Shown here piece after piece: positions 46,471-54,961 of a stretch of 64,000 nucleotides of DNA. The first letter of the stretch is position 1. Each line of letters opens with the position of its first letter. The DNA comes from Reticulascus tulasneorum. Taxonomy: Eukaryota; Ascomycota; Sordariomycetes; Glomerellales; Reticulascaceae. The position numbers and the translations under genes were made by a program. The notes under the pieces are model-generated. The model ran no database searches and was not told where the DNA came from. It was given only the letters and a program-made list of their open reading frames with translations. The stretch spans positions 2,604,001 to 2,668,000 of the forward strand of contig LSAX01000006.1 of the NCBI GenBank assembly GCA_001557505.1, written 5' to 3'.

Positions 46471-47760
46471 ATGCAAAGAATAATCTCATCCGAGTTTTTC
46501 AACTTCGAATATCTCCGGGTTCTCGGCACAGCTCCCTTTCAGGGGGCCGAGGTCGGAGAATGCCTCGAGGCTGCGAAAAGGATCAAGAGCAATGATCCCG
46601 AGAGCTGGTATCGGGCTTGGTCTGATGCGGCGGCAGTAAGTGAAGATATTGCGGCGTCTGCGTTGCTATCAGGAGATCGAGATACAGCACGATGGGCGTT
46701 CCTGCGCTCGTCCAACTACCGTCGCGCCAGCGAGTTTCTTTTGCACCATAATCCCAACGACTCGCGGCTGGTAAAGACCATCAGTCTATCTATCAGCAAC
46801 TTCAAGAAGGCATGCCAACTTTTCGACAGCCCTGTGCACTTCCTCGAGATACCATATGAGCAGGATGCAAAGCTGCCGGCGTACCTGTTCATGCCGACGG
46901 CGTCGTCGGTCCGTCCTGGCAAAATACCAGTTGTCATCAGCACCGGAGGTTTCGACTCTATCCAGGAGGAGCTTTATTATTTCACCGCCTCAGGCGCTAG
47001 GACTAGAGGATACGCAACGTTGTCTTTCGAAGGGCCGGGCCAAGGGATAGTTGTCCGCCGGGATAAGCTCCATCTAAGGCCTGACTGGGAAGTCGTTGTT
47101 GGGGCGGTCCTCGACCAGCTTCACATCATCACCCACGAGCATCCGGAGTGGAACTTGGACATGTCCCGCGTCGCAATAGCCGGCGCGTCTATGGGGGGCT
47201 ATTTTGCACTTAGGGGTGCGATGGATCCACGCATCTCTGCCTGCATTTCTATTGATGGCTTTTACGACCTGGGAGTGTTGACAAGAGCACGTGTTTCGGG
47301 GCCCTTGATGACGGCCATAGAACAGCGATACCTTCCTGATAACGTCTTTAACACACTGCTGAGAATAGCTCTCGCACTCGATTTCCAGAAGCTTTGGGAG
47401 ATGGGACACGCGATGCTGGCAACCGGCATCACGACACCAGCGGAGGTGATGCGCACCTGGGTCGACTATACTATGGCGCTTCCGGATGGCAAGACGCGTC
47501 TAAGTCAGATCAAAGGTCCTGTACTGGTAACAGGTTCTCGAGATACGATGTACGTTCCGCTAGACGCCGGGCCACAGCGGATCTACGATGATTTAGTCCG
47601 ACTCGGGAGCTCGAAGAAGCACGAGTTATGGACACCGGTTGGCCCGGGTCAAGGCTCCTTGCAGGCAAAAGTGGCAGGGCTAGCGAGTCTACATGCAAAG
47701 AGTTTTGGGTGGCTCGATGACGTGTTTGGGATCAAACGAGACGCAATTATTTTAGAGTAA
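46471..47760 (+). CDS. Alpha/beta-hydrolase of the PKS-NRPS-associated family, lacking the usual catalytic His
   Basis: A single exon of 429 residues. A helical N-terminal part (about 1-130) precedes an alpha/beta-hydrolase core: IPVVISTGGFDS, LSFEGPGQG, the elbow GASMGG with Ser240, and the acid in SRDTMYVP with Asp358. Relatives sit beside PKS-NRPS genes in fusarin, cytochalasan and myceliothermophin clusters, where they are linked to steps after release of the aminoaldehyde, such as pyrrolinone ring formation. In this family the third triad residue normally lies in a G-x-H-C-Q motif before the last helix. Here the matching stretch reads GPGQGSLQAK, with Ser396 where His is expected. The only nearby histidine is in ASLHAKSF. 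The protein may use another residue or not be a hydrolase at all. Confidence 0.85.
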   Translation: MQRIISSEFFNFEYLRVLGTAPFQGAEVGECLEAAKRIKSNDPESWYRAWSDAAAVSEDIAASALLSGDRDTARWAFLRSSNYRRASEFLLHHNPNDSRLVKTISLSISNFKKACQLFDSPVHFLEIPYEQDAKLPAYLFMPTASSVRPGKIPVVISTGGFDSIQEELYYFTASGARTRGYATLSFEGPGQGIVVRRDKLHLRPDWEVVVGAVLDQLHIITHEHPEWNLDMSRVAIAGASMGGYFALRGAMDPRISACISIDGFYDLGVLTRARVSGPLMTAIEQRYLPDNVFNTLLRIALALDFQKLWEMGHAMLATGITTPAEVMRTWVDYTMALPDGKTRLSQIKGPVLVTGSRDTMYVPLDAGPQRIYDDLVRLGSSKKHELWTPVGPGQGSLQAKVAGLASLHAKSFGWLDDVFGIKRDAIILE

Positions 47761-48269
47761 AAATCTTCTTTCATGTTCCCATACAAGGATTGCTTGGTTT
47801 CTGATGCCGGATCCTTTGCCCCTATCATAGAATGAGAAGCCAGCGGTGCCGGCACATCCAGGATGTAGATCACTACTAATGGTCTATTGGACGTTTTAAA
47901 AATGACACACCAGTTGACTTTGTATCTTGGACCTGCGTATCAGTGCATGCAAGCATAATTTCGTGCAGTCCTTTTCCTTTTCCACATTGGGAAAACCCTA
48001 TTATCCGTCTCACCCTCGTCTTCGGAGTGGATGCCGGTGGATTCTTTTGGCCCATGCACCACATCGCAGCCCCGGCATTGTAAGCTTATGAGATGCCTTT
48101 ATTAGTACTATGGTCGGTGGATATCTCGACGGGAGTCGTTGGCACATATTTAAGACCGGCAAGACCGGCTCCGTGCTGTATAGACTACAAAGAGCGCCAG
48201 CCAGCCCTGGCAAACTCCACAAACATCAGCCCAACTGGCAGAACCAAGACACACTTAATGATCACAAAC
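47761..48269. promoter_or_regulatory. Intergenic region with promoter of the small membrane protein gene
   Basis: About 510 bases with no gene. A TATA-like run (atatttaa, 48146-48153) lies about 120 bases before the ATG at 48270. Nothing else was recognised. Confidence 0.35.
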
Positions 48270-48770
48270 ATGTCGTCATCTTCTCAAGCAACCATGCTAC
48301 TGCGTATCGCCCCCCTGGTTACATCATCCTTTTGTATCTGGTTCTCCTGGGATCAGTACTACTTTCTGCATTTGTTCAGAAAACCAGAACTCAAAACAAA
48401 GTCCGTTCCGGTTCTCCCGCCTTACCTCAAGCGTTTCTACCGTGACGCCTCTGCGCGTGTCTTTGTCGTCTGGGCCACCACTCTGGCCACATCTATCGCC
48501 AACCTAGTTTCGGACAAGGAGGTTCTGGAGGCAAATGGGTCGCTGGCGTGGTACAAGGCAGGTCTAGGGATGGCCGCGGGCCACGCCGCCTTTGCACCGA
48601 TTATAGTGCCCACTATTTGGGCGATTCTTCATTTGGATGACGGCCCCGAGGGCGAGAAGGCTGGCATGCCGCTCCTGAAGAAATGGTTACAAATCCATGT
48701 TGTGCGGTCTCTAACCGTCGATCTGGCGGCGTGGATCTGCTTCATTGTGGCTGTCACACGCCAAAATTGA
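48270..48770 (+). CDS. Small four-helix membrane protein, DUF1772/anthrone-oxygenase-like
   Basis: A single exon of 166 residues. Four hydrophobic segments are visible, around residues 8-28, 65-85, 95-118 and 140-162. The last is preceded by LLKKWLQIHVVRS, similar in place and style to the W...N..R stretch of DUF1772 proteins such as anthrone oxygenases. The family match is by topology and a few residues only. Small membrane proteins of this size are often found at the ends of polyketide clusters, where some carry out oxygenations or assist ring formation. Alternative in-frame starts exist at 48093 and 48258; MSSSSQATM was chosen because the upstream text is not hydrophobic or conserved-looking. 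Confidence 0.65.
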   Translation: MSSSSQATMLLRIAPLVTSSFCIWFSWDQYYFLHLFRKPELKTKSVPVLPPYLKRFYRDASARVFVVWATTLATSIANLVSDKEVLEANGSLAWYKAGLGMAAGHAAFAPIIVPTIWAILHLDDGPEGEKAGMPLLKKWLQIHVVRSLTVDLAAWICFIVAVTRQN

Positions 48771-49514
48771 GGACAGAAGGACTACTCCTGATTTAGAGCC
48801 ATCCAGCTTCGAAACACAAGCACTCTTTGCTTTTGATCTGACCGGGCTGCCTGGGAAAGGCTTTTATCCCGTGTCGAGTAGCGGGGTATTGGACCATCGT
48901 CAGAAGTCACCATCGGGTATATGAAGTAGTCTTGCAATTTATAAATATGGCAAGCGCCTCAAGCATGGGTCTCGTATCCCGGCGATACAGTAGAATCTAA
49001 AGAATATGTTAGTATAAAAGACCAACCCTGACCTCCAACCAGTATGCTATATCAACACTCCCTACACACCACGCTACACAAGACTTTGACTTGCCAGCAG
49101 CGGCCTGACTGAGATAAGGTGATGGTATGGCGGGAGGACACGGATTAACCTTGACTGGGAAAGAGGTCCCGCTGCAGATTCGAAACAGGCCGTCAAATAA
49201 CGGCGTACAGTCCCACGACGCGCGAAGCGAGAGTGATACCAGCCGTGACGTCTCGCGGAGTTCCCCTGTGTGAGGCATCGCATTACCCAGTATCACGGAT
49301 GTACAAGTTGACTCTCTCACGTGATTTTGGAGGGTTCAGAGTCCCAGCAAGGAAACCAGACCTCAAAAAATCAAGTGGCCGGAGCTTTTGCAGGCGGTGA
49401 ACTCTTTACCCGCGATTGTCTCCTCGTGTGGGACTGGGAAAGTTCAAGCGTGCTAGGAGACCCTGATGCTCAGCGGCAGTTTGGTGCCGAAGCAGCAGCC
49501 CAAGGCAGATATAT
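48771..49514. other. Intergenic region, no gene seen
   Basis: About 740 bases between the cluster and the ankyrin relic. Minus-strand ORFs near 49009-49320 have no recognisable features. Confidence 0.4.
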
Positions 49515-50215
49515 CAGCTATGGCGACGAGGGTATGGGACGCGGCGCTGGCAGCAGGAGATGTAGGACAGCATGAGGAGGCCGGAAGGATGATCCAAGAA
49601 GCAGCAGAAAGCTACAAGACTATTTTTGGACTGCTTCGTTCGCATGACCTCTCGGGCCGGTACGGTCTAACGCCGCTATCATGGGCTGCAGAGAACGGTA
49701 TGACACGATAGTAGCCCAACTGCTGGGGAAGGCCAATCCGGACCTGATGGACTCCTGGGCAGCGGCTGGAGGGCATGAGGCTGTAGTCAAGCTGCTGCTC
49801 GAAACGGACGGGGTTGGGGGTGGATGTACAGATGTGAATGGCCATACTCCTCTCACTTGGGCCGCCATGCGAGGGCATTTGGCCGTGGTCAAGCTGTTGC
49901 TAGCATCGAGCAAGGTCGACGCTGACCTGGTAGATGTGAATGCAGGCGGTCGCCGCCCTGGTGGGCTGCGGCCGGAGGACATGCGCCCGTGGTCAAGTTG
50001 CTCCTGGAGAGACGTGAGGTCGAAGCCGACCGAAAGGATCGGAACGGCCGAACGGGGCTCTCGTGGGCGGCCATGAGTGGGCACGAGGCCGTGGTCAAGC
50101 TGCTGCTCGCGTCGGCAGAGCTGAGATAGATTCGAAGGATCCGGAAGGTCGGACGCCTCTCTGATGGGCTGCTGATAGAGGGCAGAAGGCAATGGTCAAA
50201 CTCATGGAATCGAGC
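49515..50215 (+). pseudogene. Decayed ankyrin-repeat gene
   Basis: Ankyrin units can be read one after another but in changing frames. GRYGLTPLSWAAENG occupies one frame to about 49696. HEAVVKLLLETDG and NGHTPLTWAAMRGHLAVVKLL follow in a second frame to about 49945. HAPVVKLLLERREVEA and NGRTGLSWAAMSGHEAVVKLL follow in a third to about 50120. A last unit (DPEGRTPL, then a TGA stop, then WAADRGQKAMVKLM) is reached after a further shift. At least three frameshifts and one nonsense codon separate units that would otherwise be contiguous. Intact relatives are fungal ankyrin proteins, often fused to NACHT or other sensor domains. No such domain is left upstream here. Confidence 0.75.
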
Positions 50216-51195
50216 ACTACATGGCCGTGTCTGCGTCTATATAAAACACCTGGAACAACATGCACGCTGAAGAAGCATCATGATTGGAAATGTGGACCGT
50301 ACTCGGATGCAGCAATGGCGCACTCCTGGATATCAGCAATCTGTCGGCACTTCCAAAAACACTCGTTAATGTGCAGCCTGCTCCCAGAAGCCACGGAGAT
50401 TCAGAGCCTGGCGGCCTTCAAGGCAAACGGATGCCTGGAGGCTCCCCTCATTATCGTGAGGACAGATTCGAGGAACGCGTCACGGCGAGGGGTTAGTGCC
50501 AAATAGGTTGCGATATTAAGCATAGAAGCAACGTGTCCCGTCACCCGAAGAAAAAGTATTTGTAGCGGCGTCAAGAATTATCCTGATTGAGCTCCGAGCT
50601 CTACAGATCTGTTGTTTGGCTGTGAACTGATCGTCGACATATTGACTGCTCTGGGACTGTGGCGACAAACCGGGTTTCAGCGGGGCTATATCGGTTAACA
50701 AAGAAGCTTACCCCTGTAAGGCTCCGTCATATCGACCTCAGTACTGACGTACTGAAGCCGACCGCCCATTCCCCCACAGTACATACAGCGCCCCTACCCC
50801 AGGTACTACGGAGTAAGTACAGTACCTTGAATCCTTGAATCACTTCCAGTTGGTCCCAGCGTCGGCACTCTAATCATTTAGGGCGTGATAGGCGATAAGC
50901 ATGATGTTGGTTAGTGTCTGATTCCCTTGCATCCTGCGCTAAAGTTAGCTCTCGAACCCGCCAAGGCTCATCTGCTCTGTCCTCGTGCCTCTCTCTCCGC
51001 GACTCTCGACCCCACCAAGTTTGAACGCTGACTTTGGACCCTTTAACCCGGCACCCCAGCCTACACCTCAGCTACACCTACAATCGCAGCCTCCTCCATG
51101 CTCACAAACCTCCCTTCTTCCACCGTCTCTTTCCATTTACTTACCCTGGCCCGCGTAATAACACCAGCCTACAGTTCATTTTCGCCATCATCATC
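50216..51195. other. Intergenic region, no gene seen
   Basis: About 980 bases. ORFs at 50192-50506 have no domain and may be the eroded tail of the ankyrin gene. The stretch ggtactacggagtaagtacagtacctt near 50801-50826 is rich in short GTAC-type palindromes. The last 250 bases are CT-rich and look like the promoter and leader of the REEP gene. Confidence 0.45.
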
Positions 51196-52452
51196 ATGTT
51201 CGACATCTTCGCCAAGGTCTTATCGTGAGTCCGCAGATCCCCAGCCTGCCCCGCCATGGCCTCAGCTTGTACCCCCCCGTGCTAACGATGACGAAACGCG
51301 CAGCTCCATCACGTCGTTCCTCTTCCCGCTGTATGCCTCGTACAAAGCTTTGAAGACGTCAGATCCCGCACAGCTCACACCATGGCTTATGTACTGGGTT
51401 GTTCTGGCGTGTGCGCTCTTGGTTGAGAGCTGGGTCGACTGGATTCTCTTTTGGTATGTCACTCTACCCGTTTGCAGCAATCCGAGCCAGGCCGGAGGCG
51501 CTTGTTGAACTTTGACGTCACAAATCTTTTACATATTATACAACACCACCCAGATGAACCTTGTCTAACGGAGTATCGCAGGATTCCCTTTTACGCCTAC
51601 ATCCGCCTCCTCTTCCTCCTCTACCTCGTCCTTCCCCAGACCCAAGGCGCCCGAATAATCTACCAAACACACGTCCACCCCTTCCTCGAAGATAACGAGG
51701 TCCAAATCGAAGAGTTCATCTCCGAAGCCCACGAACGCCTCAAGGCCGCCGGCATCTCTTATCTCAAGCGCGCCATCGAGCTGCTTAAGACCAACGTCCT
51801 CGGCCTACCACCGGGCGAGCCTTCGCCAGCACCCGAGCCGGCGGCTGCGAGCCCACAAAGCTACACGCAGAGCCTACTGGCTAGGTTTAGTGTACCTACC
51901 GCAAGGTGGACAGGGAGTGGAAACTCGGGCACGGACTTCTACAACCTCCTGGGTAGTGCCGTCTCTGCTGTTAGCGCAGCGGCTGGAACCGGTGCGCAGC
52001 AGAACTTGAGTGCCAGCGGCACTCTGATCCCGCCCCATTTGACCGGTGCGGGCGAGAAGCTGAGTTTCATCGCGGCCCAGCGGGAACGATTGAACTTCGT
52101 CCTGGGCGCACTTGATCAGCAGGCCAAGGAGCTTGAACGGACCGAGGCGCTGCGGGCGCAGAACGTGGAACAGCACCCCCGCGCAACGAGCCTGAACCTG
52201 GACGGCAGCGAGGAGGAGACACAACGTCCCGCAAGCGGACTCAGTGGTCTCAGCGGGCTCAGCGGTCTGAGCAAGAGCCGTAGCGAGGTCGACTTCGAGA
52301 AGATCGATGCCGAGAGCGGCGCCGAAGATGAGGGTAGCATAAGGAGACGGGCGCAGGCTAATACCGGCGGATCTTGGCTCCCGTGGGGATGGGGGGCCGG
52401 AGGCGCAACACCGACCCAGGAAAAGGGGTCGAGTTCGGGATTTGAGCAGTAG
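51196..52452 (+). CDS. REEP/Yop1-like ER membrane-shaping protein (TB2/DP1/HVA22 family)
   Basis: Three exons, 51196-51224, 51304-51453 and 51582-52452, give 349 residues. The first 110 residues form the TB2/DP1/HVA22 domain: FLFPLYASYKALKT, WLMYWVVLACALLVESW, IPFYAYIRLLFLLYLVLPQTQGARIIYQTHVHPFL. These are paired hairpin helices that bend ER tubules, followed by an amphipathic helix. The long C-terminal tail is polar and low in complexity, with a run of GLS triplets (SGLSGLSGLSGL) and an acidic/serine segment. It is longer than yeast Yop1 (180 residues) and closer to fungal REEP-type paralogues. The tiny first exon (29 bases) is supported by phase and by the conserved FPLYASY block. Confidence 0.88.
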
Positions 52453-52856
52453 ACGGGCTCGTAGACCGATAAGACAAGGGGTTGGAGTTAACGGGAATTG
52501 CTAGATTTGGCCGCAAGGGATGGGATGGCTAAGAGCACGCCTTTTGACGTGTGTTCGAGTCCCAGGTGCTGCTGTCACGCAGCGTGTATGCTTTAGGAGG
52601 TCTTGGACTTTCCCCCTCTGTCTCTTCCTCGGGTCACAATAGACGCCGTTCTTTTCATGAGTAAGGGACGTTGTATAGGTCCCTGAAACCAAAACCTTGA
52701 GCAGCACACTCCAGGTATATTAAATTTGTATGCCAGCCCTCCTTGACCATCACGATATATAGTACAGTAGAGGTTATATCACCCCAGCAATCCCATCACC
52801 CATCTATTCTTTCTATTGCCCCTGCTCCATATCTCACAGCCCGCTCCCACTCATTC
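52453..52856. other. Convergent intergenic region
   Basis: About 400 bases between the 3' ends of the REEP and MGM101 genes. No gene seen; it should hold both terminators. Confidence 0.45.
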
Positions 52857-53790
52857 TCAGCCACCCTTCGAGAACCCCGGGCCAGACTTTTGTATAACGT
52901 ACGGGTAGGCAACGTCAACGTCCTTCCTCCTCCAAATCTTCCTCACCTTCTTGGTGGGCGCGTGCTCGACCCATATCTCCTCAGCCACCTTCTTCTTGTA
53001 TGAGCGGATGAAGCCGGGGTCCCAGAGCTCGGAGGCGATGCCCAAGTCTTTGCAGCAGCGCATCAGGGCGTTGGACTTGCAGCCCTCAACTGCGGAGGGG
53101 AGAGATTCGAGGCCGAAGTAGTTGTTTTCGCCTTGGGCTTGGGAGACGAATCTGGCAAGTGTGTTAGTTTGCGTGGGTCAGGTTTGTTGCTTGGGTGTCT
53201 GCAGAGCAGGGTAGAGTAGAATCGAGCAGAGGGCAGGGTGCGTACCGTCCTTCTGCGATGAGAGCATACTCCCGCGTCACGACCTTATCCCCGACCACAA
53301 CCTCTCCCTTCGGAACCAATCCCCACCCCCCTGGCCCGAACGCCTGGTTCAAGATTCTGCGGTACTTGATCTCGGGCAGGTAGAGGATGCCGTCGGGCTT
53401 GACTTCGATATCATCGGGGGTAAGGGGTGCCATGAGGATGGCGGAAACGGTCTCCGAAAACCGCTGCATCCCCAAGCCGTGGTAGGATGTGGACCAGTCA
53501 TGGCTGTCTTTTGGAGGAGCGGGCAGCTCTGAATCTTGAGCCTGGGCGGGTATGGCCAGGGCCTCTGGTTTTAGGGGTTGTTTTGGGAGTGGCTTCGGGA
53601 CTAGTCTCGGGGCTGGTCTCTGGATTGGCTTTGGAGCTTGTGCTGGAGCTGGTGGTGCTGGTTTTGTCGCCTCGTCCTCTGCTGGTTTCGACCGTGGCCA
53701 TGAGTTGGACACAAATCTGAATATGGGGCGTGGTTGGAGCGGAAGCTTCGTTGCTCTTAGGAGCGGCCGTAACGTTGTGCGGGACGCCAT
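52857..53790 (-). CDS. MGM101: Mitochondrial genome maintenance protein Mgm101
   Basis: Two exons on the minus strand, 53790-53246 and 53151-52857, give 279 residues. The N-terminus ([19 protein letters not shown]) is basic and lacks acidic residues, fitting a mitochondrial presequence. It is followed by a proline/lysine-rich linker. The core is the Mgm101 fold: [53 protein letters not shown] and [22 protein letters not shown], ending in the basic [11 protein letters not shown]. The protein is a Rad52-like single-strand annealing protein of mitochondrial nucleoids, needed for mtDNA repair. The frame is open to 53880 only through a GTG start, so the ATG at 53790 is used. Confidence 0.92.
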
Positions 53791-54218
53791 TCTGGCTCTG
53801 ACTTGAGAGAAGGGAGGGGTTTCGTGAGCGAGCGTGGGGAGTCGGGCTTTCCGAAGCGACGATGCGATGGAGCTTTTCACGAATTCACGATATGAGCTTG
53901 AAGCTTTTCCGCGATCCAGCAGATTAGAGCGTGGAGGCTGGCGACGCTTGGACCACGTACTGCTCCGAGCGATAACTGGTGGGCTTGATAAAAAAGCACT
54001 GTGTTATACGTGGTGTTTTCCCTCATATGGACAGTGCGAAATCAAAGAAGTCATATCAGCTCCAGATTATTAGTGTAGCTCCCAATACTTCGTACGCCTG
54101 TGAGAATATTGATGGAAGAGATGGGATTTCAGTAGCCTTTCGAGTAGGTATTATACAATCGATATGCCAATCGCAGAGCAGGCCGGCCCATAAGAAGCAG
54201 CATAATTACACGCAAACC
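53791..54218. other. Intergenic region between MGM101 and COA4
   Basis: About 430 bases between two minus-strand genes. No gene seen. Confidence 0.4.
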
Positions 54219-54802
54219 TCATGCGTCCTTCGTATCGGTCCTGGAGTCATTCCCCCTCCGTTTCCAGCAGGTCCTAAATGTCGCCATCTAGAGACCCGAA
54301 CAGACGCAATTCATCAGTACGACTCGGAAGCAGACGTGGAAGAGTAGACGGCACCACTGGGTCCTTAAATAGTCACGACAAAAGAAAAATAGGGGAACAC
54401 ACCTCCTGCGTACACTGCCTCCAATCCTTCTTCTCAAAGTAGCAGTCCGTCAACTTTGCATTCTCATCTACGAAAACGTCCCCAAAGCGCTCGTCAGCGT
54501 CTCTACGCCCCAAAACCCAACCTCCGGTGTCCGGCGGAATCTGACAGGGGGAGGGAGAGATGCTGTAAGTTGTGCAGAGGGAGCGACGCTACCTGCGCAG
54601 CCAGTGCTGAATATTCGCTTGTCCCTGCCGAGAAACGTCAGCCTCGGTGGGTAATCCCGGCTTTCAAGGGCGGTTGGAATGGAAAAATTTGGGGGATCCG
54701 AATGACTGAGTAGAAAATCTCGGAGAAAAAGACGCACCACTCGTCCGGCTCATCGTCGTTTGATGTCGTGTTTTGAGCTGCGTTGCTCTCGTCTTTAGAC
54801 AT
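54219..54802 (-). CDS. COA4: Cytochrome c oxidase assembly factor 4 (twin CX9C)
   Basis: Four tiny exons on the minus strand, 54802-54738, 54624-54593, 54467-54403 and 54287-54219, give 76 residues. All junctions have GT..AG ends and matching phases. The spliced protein reads DEPDEWDKRIFSTGCA, DENAKLTDCYFEKKDWRQC and QEMATFRTCWKRRG, the pattern of Coa4/Cmc3. Four cysteines are spaced exactly nine residues apart (C-x9-C-x9-C-x9-C), giving two CX9C pairs for disulfide folding in the mitochondrial intermembrane space through Mia40. The protein helps assemble complex IV. It is divergent from biotin-protein ligase with only about 160 bases between the starts. No single exon would stand out as an ORF. 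Confidence 0.88.
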
Positions 54803-54961
54803 CTTCCTCTAGAGTTCCCTGTTCTTGTTATGGACTCCTGTTGTTGAGTCGACTTTTTCTCGGTGTTGGTGAAGTGGAAAGGTTCGGCTGAGCAGTGAGA
54901 TTTCTGTTGGGGGCTCTCGGTGGAAGCGGCCCTTCCCACTGAAAAATCCCGGTGAGCGAAG
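54803..54961. promoter_or_regulatory. Bidirectional promoter COA4 / biotin-protein ligase
   Basis: A compact gap of 159 bases between two divergent start codons. No TATA box is evident, as expected for housekeeping genes. Confidence 0.5.
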
